From the NCBI GenBank assembly GCA_018524725.1, contig JAEUWP010000135.1, positions 1 to 64,000 on the forward strand: 64,000 nucleotides of DNA, in the 5' to 3' direction. This DNA is from Podaxis mareebaensis (Eukaryota > Basidiomycota > Agaricomycetes > Agaricales > Agaricaceae). Position numbers and translations under genes: made by a program. Shown one piece after another: positions 23,560 to 36,092 of this stretch (its first letter is position 1; every line of letters starts with the position of its first letter). The notes under the pieces were generated by a model. It ran no database searches. It was not told the origin of the DNA and saw nothing but the letters and a program-made list of their open reading frames with translations.

Positions 23560-25778
23560 CTAAGACCGAGTCGGATTAGGGTTCTTATGGGAAGACTTCT
23601 TCCTCCTCCATTCCTCGATCTCCTGAGCAAGGATGGCATCAGGGTCACGCCCACGCACTTCGGGAAGCAGGAGAGTGAAGCAAACCCCGGCAATGTTACA
23701 TCCGACGAAGACTATTCAACAAGAGGATCAGCATCGGGAATGAAAAGGATACATCGAAATAGAACATACTCCATAGCACTGCGGGGGTACCGATCTTCTT
23801 GCTAAGAGAGTTAAAGGCGAGAGCGGAGATGATGGCACCAGCCTTGCCGCATGCAGCTGAAATACCATGAGCAAAGGCACGGTAGCGTGTAGGAAAGACT
23901 TCGGCGGGGTAGCACTGAGAGAAGAGTGAAGCAGATGAATATCGAGTTTCAGAGGTAAGGAAGTAGCGGGGAGGCTCACGTATGTCGTGGTGTTGGCGCC
24001 GAAGTTGAAGAAGAATTGCAGCAAGGCAAAATTGACAATAAAAGCGGCCTTGCTGAGAGTATGGAACTTGCCGGCGAGAATGCCGACTACGTAAGCGACC
24101 CAGTCAATACTTGTTGGCTAAGGTCAAAGGGCGGGGGAAGACATACGGAAAAGAGAGGAGATTAAGAATCCCTGAATCTGAATCCACTTCCTTCCGAGCT
24201 TCTCGATCGTCAAGATGGAGGCATAGTAACCGGGGACAAAACCGAGCGCGGTGACAATCATGTTGCCAGTTGCGATCTTGAAGAGCCTGTGCCAAGGGGA
24301 GCCGGTGGACCCGTCATAGCCGATCTGCTGCAAGACGACGTTTTGGTTCAAGTTGATGCCGTAGAATGCGATATCGAGAAGGAACCAGGACATAGCGGTG
24401 CCAATGAGAAGCTTGAGGTGCCGCCATTCGGAGAAGTACCGCAGGAAGTCCCTGAAGTGGGCCTTCTTCTTGCTGAGAACTTCGGGAGCTAAGCTTTCAT
24501 TCTCGAAGTCGTTTGCGCCTGAGTCACGATCAGCTGAACCATTATTCAGGGATCCAGAGGAGGAATCAGTCGAAGAAACATTGACGTTGCCCTCCTTCAA
24601 CTCTTGTTGGCGCTTAAGCTCGGCGATTTCGTCACCTGCCTCGGCGTGGAGTTCTTTGCGTAGGTTCTGGGTTTCCTCAAAGCGAGTGGATTCGGGTAAG
24701 GTGAGTCGTTGGTAGAGTGTGGCGAACGCGGGGATGAGCGAGAGGCCAACGACAATGCGCCAAACTAGGTGGTTAAAAACAATCTGGATTAGATCCGCTG
24801 GAATGACTGGACGATATTTTGGGTCTTTACCTCCATCGACTTTAGATGTTTTTCCAGACTCCATCACGGACTTGTAACAAGCTAATACAACAATGGTTGC
24901 CAGAGATCCGAAGAAGGAACCCCAACCCTGGTTTGAGAATATGTAGGCAAGCATCGTACCACGTTTTCGAAGGTTGGCACGGTCGGACGTGACAGTGGCA
25001 GACATAGGATAATCGCCGCCCACACCGATACCAAGGATAATGCGGAATACGGCGAGGTAAATAAGGGAACCTTCAGGAGAGAGGGAACCGGTAGGGGTGG
25101 TTATCGTAAGGATCGTCGCGAGTATAATGAGCATGAGCTCCTTTCCATCTTGATGAAGTTGATGACGTTAATGAGATAGTAATACGATTACTTGGAGCGA
25201 AAAAAACTCACAGACTGCCTTGCGGCCCAAGGCATCAGCAGCATAACCTACATTCTAGATTAGAGACGAGTCCTTAGCTTGAGTTTACAGGAAGACGCAC
25301 CAAAGGCAAACTGGCCGATAACGCTCCCAATGTTGGCGCCAGCTTTCATGAAGCCCTCGAGGTTAGCAGGGAGGTGGTCGCCATTGTACAGACGCCATTG
25401 GAGCATGGTGGCCACCGGCTGTTTATTTTTGTGATCAAGATGCCTCTGACTCAAAGAGAAACTGGACTTACGTTGATGATGAATAGATCATAGGCTGAGA
25501 GAGTAGTGGGTGAACACAGGTGATATCGCGGCCAGTAGGGAACCTACCATCAAGGAAGAATCCAACCTGGTCGGAAGTGGTTGATCAGAGGATAAAGTGG
25601 GGCCAGGTTGCGACATACGTACTCCAGCGATTCCAAGCAGCTTGAGCTCGGTTTTGGTCAGAAGGAAGGCGGGACGGCCTGCCTTCTCGACTTCCTCCAG
25701 TTTAGACCAGTGGGTCTTGTCGGCACTGTTTACGCCGGTCGTGGATGCAGCAGGGGGCAGTTTCGGCTCCTGAGCCAT
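23560..25778 (-). CDS. PHO84-type high-affinity phosphate:H+ symporter
   Basis: This is a major-facilitator plasma-membrane transporter that takes up inorganic phosphate. The start at 25778 gives [12 protein letters not shown] and an N-terminal cytoplasmic region. Next come [21 protein letters not shown], and the PHS-family signature [17 protein letters not shown], then [27 protein letters not shown] and [10 protein letters not shown] long charged cytoplasmic loop ([17 protein letters not shown] to [14 protein letters not shown]) precedes [40 protein letters not shown] and a C-terminal tail [17 protein letters not shown]. There are several short introns. Lengths and motifs fit PHO84 homologues. 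The hexokinase-like gene A lies immediately 3', converging on it. A broken partial copy sits at 13243-14260. I saw no clear CACGTG (Pho4-type) box upstream. Confidence 0.92.
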
Positions 25779-25978
25779 GTCGACGAGAGAGGGGCGAGAA
25801 AAGGAAAACGATGTCAACAAGGAGAAAGGATCTCCAGTGGGAGGTAGGAGGGAGAGAAAGAGACCTATCAGAAGCAGAAAATGAGATCGTGTGCACTTAA
25901 ATGCCCAGGGCTGACAATCCCGAAAAATAAAAAAAATAAATCTCAGATCCACTGCGATCATTATCGGATATTGCGTCT

Positions 25979-27829
25979 TACCATTCCGGTCCCCCTTCCC
26001 CCCTGTCTACCCCACACATCCTGCTACTGAAGGCCATCGAAGACTCCGAGCCCAACGATGCGTCTGTGGTCTCGTGCGAAGGTGTTCAGGCCTTTCTTGC
26101 TGAAAGACCCTATGTGCTCGAAAGACGAAGGTCTGGCAAGTGTAAGCGCAGTTGACACCAAAGTTGCGAATGGGGCTGCGAACAAGGACAACGAACGTGC
26201 GTCGCTTGGAGGCATCGAAGGAGAGAGATTGGTCAAGGCAAATAAAATGGGGAGGGCGTCCAAGGATAGAATGTGATGGATATGTATTGTCGTTGCTTCC
26301 GCGTGATCGCCTTCCATACGTCCACCTCGGCTTCCCATCCTCAATATGTTCACCCAGGTTCACCCTGACATGGACAGCAGCCACCACCCTCCACCATCCA
26401 ACATCCAACCAATCATCATCCGTTACATCCGGGAGGCTCCAACCGAAAATCCAACTGGCACAATCCAACCAGACGATACGCGAGTTCCAAGCGATTCCAA
26501 GACGCCTAGTCGCCGAGCGTAAAAATGACAAGAAAGTCGATGTGATCAGTTTGGTAAATTTTTCAGAGGACAAGTGCCGAGGTCCAGCTCGGCGCCTCGA
26601 CTGGACGAACGTGCGTGGTGTCCTGTGGTGTCATCCATTTGTGTATGCGTTCGGCATGTTCTTCCCACGATCGAAATTAGCTAGCACCCCACCTCCCAAC
26701 GGCGCTCAAACAACTGAGCGCGAACTGTGAAAAAAGAAACAACCTGTATAAACCTTGTGCCGGATAATTAGCATCAGCATCCACTTGCGAAAGTTAGTTA
26801 CAAATACCTGTAGCTGTAGATCTCGGCCCACCAAATCCACAGGCCGTCATCGCGCCTTGGGGAGGAGCCGACTGGAGCCACTGGGAATAGCTCAAACAAC
26901 GTTCTGGAGCATTTGGTGGCTACAATTCCCGTCTGTGACTAACAGCCGAACGTGCATAGTGGGAGGCTGAACGAACGATTCGACTTGTAACAGCGGGGTA
27001 CAGGGCAAAAGGACGAGGAGGGAGGAGATCGGGGGGATCCCCCATTCACATACTAAAGCCTCCTTTATATGCCGCGGACCTCCATTTATTTCCCCGCTTC
27101 ATCTCCAATGAGGGCTCAGCACATAGTGGTAAGGTATGCACGTTCGTCCTTGCCTCCCCTGCCCAAGTGAACTTTGCAACCAAGAATAGTAACTTGACGC
27201 CCAAGTTCGCACTTGGCTTTCTTCAGCCCCCTCGATAAAGGCCCTGTGACAATCAACGGTGGTTGCCCAGAGATGCTTGGGCAGGCTTGAGTATTTTTCC
27301 AACCCTGGTAATCAAGAACTCGACTGAGAAGGCCATTCTGTGTCTCCGAATGTGTCCACCATCACTCGGAGTACCATGCTTGTGTGCCGTGTCTTTAACA
27401 ATTCCAAGGCTCGACCCCAGAATTCAACCTTCTGTCTGCACTTCGTAGGCAATCACCCTCCGAAAGTTGACGCACAAGGCCAGGTCGTTAAATGATTACA
27501 GATGAATATACCACAATCTAGTATTAAACGAAATGATCGGAAAGGCCATACCTTCCATTGCGCTCAGTACTCGACATCCTACGGTCAATCGGTGGCTAGG
27601 GAAAGTGTCCCCGCCGTTGATAAGGCTCAAGCCAATTCGCTGACGTAGGACCGTCGAGGTTTTGCTTCATGAAGCTTCAAGTGGAAGCGAAGTTAGGCTC
27701 ACCGAGAGCCCAACCCCGTCAATAATTGCCATACCATGGATCAAAGTCATAACTACGATGAGGCCACATTTCCAGTCGGCGGACAACTACGAGTCACAAT
27801 GGCACGGTTCCGATTGACGTTTTACGCCG
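25979..27829. other. No supportable gene
   Basis: This is the upstream side of the phosphate permease. Overlapping open frames on both strands at 26007-26730 arise in GC-rich sequence. None shows a domain, although a minus-strand stretch SLFAAPFATLVSTALTLARP has a membrane-like composition. Short tandem words (CATCCAACC) occur near 26395-26410. Confidence 0.4.
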
Positions 27830-28810
27830 TTCAAAGGATATGGAGAGCGTAGTAGCGAATGACTCTGCTATCGGGCTGCAGAGAAGATGACCCTTGATTT
27901 ACCTTAGGAAGGGGATTTCCTCCTATATGACCGGGCAAGAAACTGTCGCAGAAGTTGAAATGCATGGCGAATGATGGGAATATCTTCTCGAGCGAAAACT
28001 TTTCTTCCATGTGAAGACTCACTCCACCGCCGTTGCCCGCGATCCATACACGGCAGCGCGTTCCTTGTTAATCCCAAGCCACATTTTATCATCGAGGTGA
28101 TTGGGGCGTTTATTAAAACGACCATCAACGCAAATGGTTAGGCCATCCAGAACTTGCACCCACGCTGATGTCCTGCATCAGGATGAATGAGCTCCCAATG
28201 TTATATCGTATTCTCGTGTTGCAGAAGCTTCACACAGCTCTCGCCTTTGAGTACCTTGAAATCATTGTTGTGAGGCTTTAGCCCCGGATTCTGAATACGG
28301 AGAATCACTTCAGCATATGCGTATTGGAAATCGACGAATTGTCCTGCAAACCTTCGATGCTCCGTGAAGATATCTGTGTCTAACGCATGCCCTGTTCAAC
28401 CATATACATAACTACAGAGTCCAATACAATTCTAGATAGAAACTCGATTCATGATCAACCAGTGAAAGGAGTCCACGGCTCCCCCTGAAGCATTTACCCA
28501 TATTTGGCATGTTATAGAGGCCACCCTACGTATGAAGGTCCCCACCCGAGTATTGAGCTAGAAAGTTCTTAGAAAGTTCTGGTCCTTACCTACATCAGTG
28601 GCCTACATCAGTGGCAGTGTATAGCATATTTCCATTTGCATGTTCAAGTTCCTCTGTGTGAGCAGGTAGCAACCTCTCTATAGACGTGACAAAGTTCCAA
28701 CTCGAGCTCAACCAGGTAAAGTTGACTAAAGCTGGATATCCGATTACGCCCATCGGAAATGCTTCCAGCCATCCCTCGCGGTCATGCACGTTTTGGGGCA
28801 TGTTTGTTCT
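27830..28810 (-). pseudogene. Possible decayed multi-exon gene, unrecognised
   Basis: Three minus-strand patches look like real exons. One, around 28790-28605, contains GVIGYPALVNFTWLSSSWNF and ends at a duplicated CACTGATGTAG word next to a GTAAGG donor. A second, around 28390-28205, contains FTEHRRFAGQFVDFQYAYAE then LRIQNPGLKP and ends in a stop. A third, around 28015-27900, contains SLEKIFPSFAMHFNFCDSF. I cannot join them in one frame, and the spacing contains stops. I do not recognise the family. It is best read as a gene remnant or a model whose introns I cannot resolve. Confidence 0.3.
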
Positions 28811-29701
28811 GCTATCTTACTCGGCGCCATCCCTCATCTATTTATCCTCCGGGTTCAGCCCTTGTGTCATACTGGGATTGTCGAAAAGAACCAGTGTCGC
28901 AACCGAATCATGTATTATACAGGACATCTGGTGGGCCTCGGACCGAAAAAAAAATAACTTCGAGAACGCTCAGGGCGGGTTGGCAGCTCCGAGGCACCTG
29001 GTGCTCCATGGTCAATGCCTAATCCACCCCTTGCATGAAGAGTGCTAGTTTAGCTATAAATACTCAGGTTCGAGCGATCACAGGGAGCGAAGGTTCATCT
29101 CCGTCATATCTATTGAAACATACTTACACTAGCTTACACTCCGCTGCCTATATTCCGCCCTTTTCGGTGACGCGAGTCTCGAGGATGATGTCTCGATGGG
29201 ATTGAACCTTTGATCTGCGCCAAACTCTACGTTTGTACACGTGTGACCATAGTTGACCCCGTCTAGAATCGGGGCCGGGCAATAGACAGGTCACGAAAGT
29301 GTAATCCACCGCTTGAGAGCTGCATTACATAGACTTACCTGGATCCCCAAACTGGTATTAGCAATATTAGGGTCACAAGAATCTCAGAAAGCATACCATC
29401 ACGCCCATATCCACAACCTGCTATTTGGTGCCCTAATGTACATATCCGTCGAAACGAGCTCGTCTCGAACCCACAGAACTTTAGTTCGTGCCGACACGCA
29501 TGCGCTGTGACAAACCAGGTGGATCCCTCCAGAACTTCGGAAGGATAGGAAACTGCTCCGCGCCCCCCGAGCCAGCCGTTAGGATGTCAATTGGATGTCA
29601 AGTGTCAAGTTCATAGGCATTAGCGAGGGAGCCAGCATTTTGAATCGTAGGCATGACGGTCGGACTGCAACATTTAGATTCATTCGCACTTGATCCCTTA
29701 A

Positions 29702-30350
29702 TTACTTTGATATTGGAACTTCAAACGGGCCGAGCACCCGAGCCCCGTCTCGGAATGATATGGACATCTCGTACCACTCCTCGTTCCCCAAGACAACCTC
29801 CGCCACACCAACCGTCGTGAATCCCACTCGCTCATACACAGGCAACATCCTTCTCTTCGCCATCATCACCATACGGTCGTACGTTCCCCTCCTCTTACAC
29901 ACATTCATGAACTCAACGAAGAGCTTGAGTCCGATTGAGGCCCCCCGAAATTCTTTGCCTACGCAGAGTGTGTGGGCACAAACTGTTGTGGCGCTGGGTA
30001 TGTGGGTTGTCAGGGACTCTTGAGTGTACCGCGGCGTGGAGGAGAGAGTGGCATAGGTGTATCCTATCAAACGACGATTTGTTGAGGACGATGGAATGAA
30101 AGCCCCGAGAAAGAGTTCCGGCGCCACCCTCTGGTGAAACCTAGGGTGATGTCAGCGAATGCATCTCACCCTGCAGGGAATGTGTAGAAACATGTACTTT
30201 AGTGTCGTCAGATTATCTGCTTCGTCTGGAGGAAATCCTGAATTGTGCCTAAGCTTGTTTAATCTTCAAGGTCACTTCTAGCGAGTACCTTGCCTTTCAA
30301 GCTCCCAGGCAGCTTCAACCTCTTCAGTTCGAACAAAATCATAATGTATC
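29702..30350 (-). CDS. GNAT N-acetyltransferase, arylalkylamine (AANAT/PAA1)-like
   Basis: This is an acetyl-CoA-dependent transferase of the AANAT/polyamine-acetyltransferase type, probably cytosolic. Exons from the 5' side read IHYDFVRTEEVEAAWELERQ, then SGFPPDEADNLTTLKFHQR, then VAPELFLGAFIPS. This is the classic E...G-[FY]-P-x-DEA...L...APELFLGA start of the family. They are followed by HTLCVGKEFRGASIGLKL, which holds the acetyl-CoA loop, although the usual R-x-x-G-x-G/A is weak here (FRGASIG). The C-terminal part (RRMLPVYERVGFTTVGVAEV, then EEWYEM) is typical. Introns are short. The first exon and start codon could not be fixed; the acceptor CTTAG near 30350 suggests one more short upstream exon. 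The stop is at 29702. Confidence 0.8.
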
Positions 30351-30359
30351 GTGCTGACG

Positions 30360-32886
30360 ATATTTCTAAGGGTGAGATTCCCACAGAGATCACCAGAGAT
30401 GGCCTCCGCCGACGATCCCCTTGAGCATATTGGTAGAGGTTTGATACTGATTTGTCTATACAGGTTGGCGGAACATATGGATGTACTGCTCCTTGGGAAC
30501 AGTAATCTGTATGAAAATAACCGAAGCCCTGTAAGATAGACTTAGTTTGGTTAACAGAATACCGTCGAATGTGAGTGACCTTGGGATTTGTCTTTAATAC
30601 GAGGGGGGGCTAGAGCTCTTATCCCAACAAGAGAAAGCATCCTCCGGTAGGGGAGGGGAGGAAATCGCTTACAATAGCCGTTCTAAAGACGTTCGCGTGG
30701 GATCTTTGGGTGGGCTTAACTTCGCCGCCTGATACGAGAGGCTTCGAACGGAGGCCCTCGTGACTGAGGCTATTTTTGGCTGAGCTACGGCCCGCTAGAT
30801 ATGGCCATTTCTTACCGAGTCCTTCGTTTAATGCGTTTTGTGACCGACATCACATATCACACGACTTCTGGATGAAATAGGAGAAGACGGTGAGATAGAC
30901 GTGAACAGAGGTTCATTTGGAGATAAGATCTTCGGCCTATCGACCGGATCACACAGAGGGCTTTAGACAATAGTGGCAAACATCGTGCATCATACTCTCA
31001 TCAAAATTGGTGGTCCGTCGAGTCTCGACTCTCAAATTTTCGTGACAGCGTCAGCAATACTCTCAGATTAACGCGGTGGAACAAAAAGTAAAAACCGTAT
31101 CAAATATTTCCAACTTGTATTGGCCAAGATTTTGCCATTAGGAACGCTTCAACTCTGAGCAAACTACTACTTCAAGCACTCCCTCGTGTTATTCGAACAT
31201 GTGAGCCTCAAGGGAAGGAACAGGAGCAGCATCTCTGGACGCTCAAATGTTAGTCAAACGAGCGTCAAGAAAAAGGTGAACAATGTCAACATAAATCTCG
31301 AAGCCTGGAGCGACATCAAGACTATTGAGAGACAACCACAACCTCAACGAATATTCTTCATGTGGATAGAGACAACCCACGCAGCAAAGAAAACAAGGCT
31401 TGCAACGCCAGCCCACACGCAAAACATGACCAACACTAACACGCCGAGTCAGGGCTGTCAACGAATACGAATCATAGGCTAGCCCACCAATCTTGACCGT
31501 ATCATGCCTGGGAGTGATATCCTCCACTTCATTCCTGGGAGGGTAATTTGTGGCTATATTTGGCCTGATGACATTGCTAGGCAACTGTCAACTGACTATC
31601 TTCGCATAAGTGGAGAACCACAAACTTGACGGTGGCAGTAGCCGGTGACTCTGACATTTGAGGCTGTTCTGGTACATATTCGTGGTCAATATCAAGTGAC
31701 GATACTTGACTACCAACTACCCAACTGTACCAGGGGCTTTGAACGAGTGTAATAACGAGTGTAGAAAGAAGTGACAGTAGTTGGAGGGTGTACGGTGTAG
31801 AAAGCTGAGCATAATAACCACCTCGTTATGCAACAAGAGGGACGTATTTATATAGCCGAGAGCTCCGTGGGGTTCATCTCCGTGGGTGACACGAAGCGGC
31901 AAAGATATGAACGTCCAGTTAGCCACCAATCCTTCCACGAAGGGCAACACATACCCTAGATCCACACCCTCAAATGCTAATAACCCAGTCGAGTACCATT
32001 AGCGGGCTGTATGCCGTTCTGTGTGTCCCGCTGATATCGTGTCAAGAATTGCACTGATAACACAGCTTCGTCCTAAAGATATGTCTGCTATTGTGCAACA
32101 TCACAACAAGAGATGCCTATGCAGGCGATATGCCAGTCCTCAAACCAATGATATGCTGTTATGACTGGGTGTCCAAATCTGATACAATTCTAATTTTGTC
32201 TAAGCGTCAAAAATGGTTCTAGACCTGAATGGTACGCCTCGAGCATTTTGCGTGGTGTGTTTGGTCTTCCATTGCTGCACTTGAGCTTTGATTTGAATTT
32301 CGTGTCAATCTCAGCACTTAGTGGGCTTCTGTGGGGACTCAGAGTCGGGATGTATTGATATCCCATCGTCGATGCCTAACACGTAACATGGCGCCTGTGA
32401 TCCCGGAAGCTTGCTGATGTGGGAGCTGGTCGCATGGACACAGAGTAATCTTACCTGTACTAACGGCTCCACACTACTTCACAGGTGGAGAAGCTTGTCG
32501 TCTCGATGGTAGCGCTCCGCACAAGTCCTTCACCTCCAAATACCGTGGAGTGTGGTGTGAGACGAACGGAGCCCACTATGACCGGCACAGGTTGTGAAGA
32601 AGTCTTGTCCACGAGCAGATACTTGTCCTACATAGAAGTTGTGTCCTTCTAAGGTCCTTGTTCGGAATCCCTTCGAGTCAGAATGTGTGGCTTTCGAGGG
32701 CCAGTGGTTCCTAGTTAACCCCGAGTTGCCCCACATATTGGGCTTGGAACATTCATCATCGATCTTCGAGGGCGAGAAATCCCCGTCCTTCACCCTAGCA
32801 GCAGCATGAAGATCGTTCTTGAAAATCATTATCAGTGATAGTCATAGCGGTAATTAATCATCCCTATTAGGAGCCGACTCCAACTA
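30360..32886. other. No supportable gene
   Basis: Open frames are short and on both strands (for example 31186-31482 plus and 31243-31584 minus overlap each other). None has a recognisable motif. Apparent tRNA-like boxes near 30720-30800 do not fold into a tRNA. Confidence 0.5.
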
Positions 32887-33817
32887 CAGTCGTCTCCCAT
32901 ATAACCCATACCCCTTATAACCCATACTCTCATATAACCCATAGAAATTTCTTTCCACCAAGTTGGTTCGCGGGGAATTTTGACCCATAACCCATAACTC
33001 CCTCGAACCCCGTAACCCATAGGTCCTTTAGGACAAAAACCCATAGCGCTGGTTACCATGTATGGCAACAACCCACGTTAGGAGTGTAACATTTCACTTT
33101 TGAATCGTACTGAGCGGCCAACAGTAATAGTACAGTAAATGAATAAAAATTTTTAACAACTAACTTTTGCTTCGATTATGCCTGCTTCGCTTGTTCAGAC
33201 ATTGGAAAGGGTTTGCGTGTCCTCAAGCGGAAAGTACATGCACAAAAGGCACTCCTTCGAGCTCGACTCGCACAGGGCAAGCAGATCCCCGAAGAAGAAG
33301 AACGTTGGCTTGACAAAGATGAGTTGGACGAGGAGGACATCTTTGCAGCTATCATGGAATCATTTGTGGCACAGGAGAACAGCGAAATCAACGGCGGTGA
33401 TGGTGACGACGACGATGATGACTCAGCTGATGATCTGCCTCCACCACGCACCCAGGACCTTCTTCAAGTGTCGGCTTTGTTGAATAGGTACCTTGCAATG
33501 ACTGATCTCCCATTCTCTCGTCAAATGGAGCACAACCTTGTCTTATTTAATCGAGAGCTTCGTTTGAAACAAGTGGCTTCCTTGAAAGACACTCGCATTG
33601 ATGATTACTTCACACGTAAAAGTGTTCCCTAATCACTACTCTCTTACTTCCATAGTACCTCTCTGTGGAATAGTTCCTATAGCTTCTATATAACGATCGA
33701 GTATTTTCTCTTTAATTTCCGCAATATATTTTTCGAACTCCCTTATAAGCCATACTCTCTCATAACCCATAGGTCGGCCATGTCACCAAGTGCTATGGGT
33801 TATGAGGGAGACGACTG
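32887..33817 (+). mobile_element. Deleted pogo-like DNA transposon with TIRs and TA target duplication
   Basis: Terminal inverted repeats begin CAGTCGTCTCCC on both ends (32887-32910 and 33794-33817), matching at 22 of 24 positions. The element is flanked by TA at 32885-32886 and 33818-33819. TA duplications and CAGT-type ends are features of the Tc1/mariner-pogo superfamily. Inside both ends the word ATAACCCATA and close variants recur (at least six times on the left, two or three on the right), which look like subterminal transposase-binding sites. The element carries only the tail of a transposase-like frame, so it is non-autonomous. Confidence 0.9.
33190..33632 (+). pseudogene. C-terminal remnant of a pogo/DDE-type transposase
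   Basis: The open frame reads RVLKRKVHAQKALLRARLAQG, then an acidic stretch (DKDELDEEDIFAAIMESFV and a run of Asp), and ends SRQMEHNLVLFNRELRLK then TRIDDYFTRKSVP. It lies wholly inside the TIR element. An acidic tail ending in a short basic-aromatic motif is seen in fungal pogo/Fot1-like transposases (family knowledge). The DNA-binding and DDE domains are missing, apparently deleted. No start codon suited to an independent gene is evident, so I treat it as a remnant. Confidence 0.55.
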
Positions 33818-34212
33818 TACAGATTTCGCCACGTGGGTAAAAATAACTTTGACGCGTCTGTCCGGAGTGCTAGGCAACGGAATCATCTCCCATGATTTGA
33901 GATATAAACCAAGTGGTGGAAGCCTGATCCAGGGCCTTCAGGGACCGCATCCTACGGCTCCAAAATGAGGGCAGTGTCGACGGGGCTAACTATACGCAAT
34001 CAAGTCAACGTCACTGACGAGATTTCATCTCGGTGTGAATTGTTGAGCGAATCGCCCCTCTACAGGTATTTAAGAGACAACTTTCGTCAATTTCCAAGCA
34101 TCAAGCACCCTCCCTCTTTACTTTGATTCTTTTAATTCTTCCTTCATCTCCTCTTGACGAGGTTCACCCGACTCATTCTTAGTTTATCTCAGACAATTGT
34201 GCTCAGTTCGCG

Positions 34213-35648
34213 ATGAAGCCAACCACTCTTGTGTCATTCCTTCTCCTCTCTATCTCTTGTGCTCATGCAGCACCGGTACATGCCATCGAACGTGGTTGTT
34301 CTCCCGCCAGTGGTGAATATGACTTGAGTTAAATGTTTATATTATTCATTAAACTATTACAGGTGGATGTCAAGCGTTGAACAACAGACAGTTCGGCACT
34401 GGGTTTGGTGGAGTTTCGGGTTCTCTTAGTCCCAGTTTCGGGGGTGGTAGGGACTTCCGTGGCTCGAGTGGGGGTACCGGCTTCGGTAATTCCAACTCCA
34501 GTGATGATCCCACCGTGGATTCTTCCGTCAAGACTGCTGACACCAGCAAATCCCCAGTCGGCACATCCAAACTTGGTTTGGGTGATACTTCCACGGGAGA
34601 CCTGGGCAATTCTGATGGCGCAGCGGGCGACCCCACCACTACCGATTCCGTCGACGGTACGACGTCCATCGACTACGTCACCGGCGAAAACGCTTCGACC
34701 ACCAAGTCTGCTACGGCATCTACCGGAGTCACTACCAATAGCGAAGCGACAGCCACGCTTTCGGCATCTACTTCTAATGGCACCGCCGTGCCCACCGATT
34801 CTGCGTCCATCGTTAACGTTACGGCTACAGCGACTGATTTGTCCTCATCCATCGCTGACGCTACCGCTACAGCAACTGATCTGCCTACATCCATCGCTGA
34901 CACCACGGCTACAGCTACGGCCACAGACTTGTCCACACCTGTCACTGTCGCCACTACTATCGCCACTGACTTGTCTACATCCATCACTAATGCCACCGCT
35001 ACGGCCACCGATTCTGGAGCAAACGTCAATGCCACTGCCTCGAGTAAGGCCCCTGGAGCCTCGGCGTCAGCCACTTTGGCAGCGTCCACCACCTCAGCTG
35101 CTGCTGCAGTTGCCGCAACTACAACTGCTCCTGTCAAAGCCGCAGCTGCGGGAACCTGCCCTCCTGCCATCAACGACGCAACCGTTAACTTGATCAGGCA
35201 ATTCGAAGGTTTTGTTGCCAAGCCTGCTCCCGATCCAGTTGGCCTTCCTACCGTTGGGTTCGGGCACAAATGCCAGAAACCAGGCTGCTCCGAAGTCCCA
35301 TTCTCTTTCCCTCTTTCCCAAACCACGGCAGCTCAGCTTCTCCAGAATGACGTCAAGACCTTTACCAAATGCGTTAACGATGCCGTGAGCCCGAAGGTCC
35401 GCCTAAACGACAACCAGTTCGGGGCATTGACTTCATTCACTTTCAACCTCGGATGCGGTAACCTCAAGACGTCCACTTTGTTGAAGAGGTTGAACGCAGG
35501 AGAGAACCCTAACACTGTCGCGGCCCAGGAGATCCCAAAGTTTAACAAGGCTGGTGGGAAGGTGCTGGCAGGTTTGACTCGGAGGAGGAATGCTGAAGTG
35601 GCGTTGTTCAAGAAGGCTTCGAGCGCCGTTGCACATCCGTGCAACTGA
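34213..35648 (+). CDS. Secreted GH24 (phage-type) lysozyme with mucin-like N-terminal region
   Basis: Exon 1 (34213-34312), a 50-bp intron and exon 2 (34363-35648) give 461 residues. Residues 1-19 (MKPTTLVSFLLLSISCAHA) form a signal peptide. A Gly-rich stretch (FGTGFGGVSGS) follows, then about 200 residues rich in Thr, Ser and Ala with degenerate repeats of TATATDLS-TSI. That region is likely heavily O-glycosylated. From about residue 300 the catalytic domain begins (CPPAINDATVNLIRQFEGF). The triad spacing E-x8-D-x5-T of T4-type lysozymes is exact: Glu315, Asp324, Thr330, followed by VGFGH. Later motifs are NDNQFGALTSFTFNLGCGNL and LTRRRNAEVALF. It would cut bacterial peptidoglycan outside the cell. 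GH24 genes in fungi are widely thought to derive from bacteria or phages. It sits in the spacer of the inverted duplication. Confidence 0.92.
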
Positions 35649-36092
35649 TAGGATGTTATTCCTTCATTACTGTCCTTATTCCTTTGATAGCGATTGTACC
35701 TACCTGGGTTTTCTTAGCATAGCTAGCCATGTCTTATGGATAGGTTGCACAATCTTTTCGCGAGTACGGAGGAGATGCTCAAAAGAAAAATATCAGTCGC
35801 CGCAGCTCGTCTATAAGCGGTTACGTCGTGACATTTCGACTCTATCCATATCTTGCAGACAAAAGATGCATTCCCAGGGTATTCATTGTCAATCCTTGAA
35901 TCAAAAGCATATGTAACCTCAGAGTCAGACGGCTCCCGCAATCGCTTAATTCTGAGCAGGTTCGATCAGAGTGTGATGCATCTTTACACAATTGAACAAA
36001 GGTACTCGAGAACGGCTGGACAATGTGGTTGACGTTAAAGGTCATATAAAATTCAACTACAATTACAAAAGGGGGTCAGCATTTCCTAGTAC

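Noticed and set aside
26007..26730. Overlapping 188- and 192-codon frames on opposite strands
   Set aside because: GC-rich shadows of each other, with no domain and no splice logic.
29180..29240. GGTTCAATCCC-like B box on the minus strand
   Set aside because: No paired T stem, A box or acceptor stem around it.
30715..30800. tRNA-like A-box and B-box words on the minus strand
   Set aside because: TAGCTCAGCC and a CGTTCGAAGCC-like word are present, but no matching acceptor or T stem can be formed.
32887..33060. CRISPR-like array of ATAACCCATA repeats
   Set aside because: Units are 10 bp, irregularly spaced and confined to transposon ends in a eukaryotic sequence.
34405..35193. 262-codon plus-strand frame overlapping the lysozyme gene
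   Set aside because: Pro/Leu-rich shadow of the same repeats in another frame.
34673..35326. 217-codon open frame antisense to the lysozyme gene
   Set aside because: It lies opposite the low-complexity Ser/Thr/Ala repeats, which leave the complement free of stops. It has no start context or domain.
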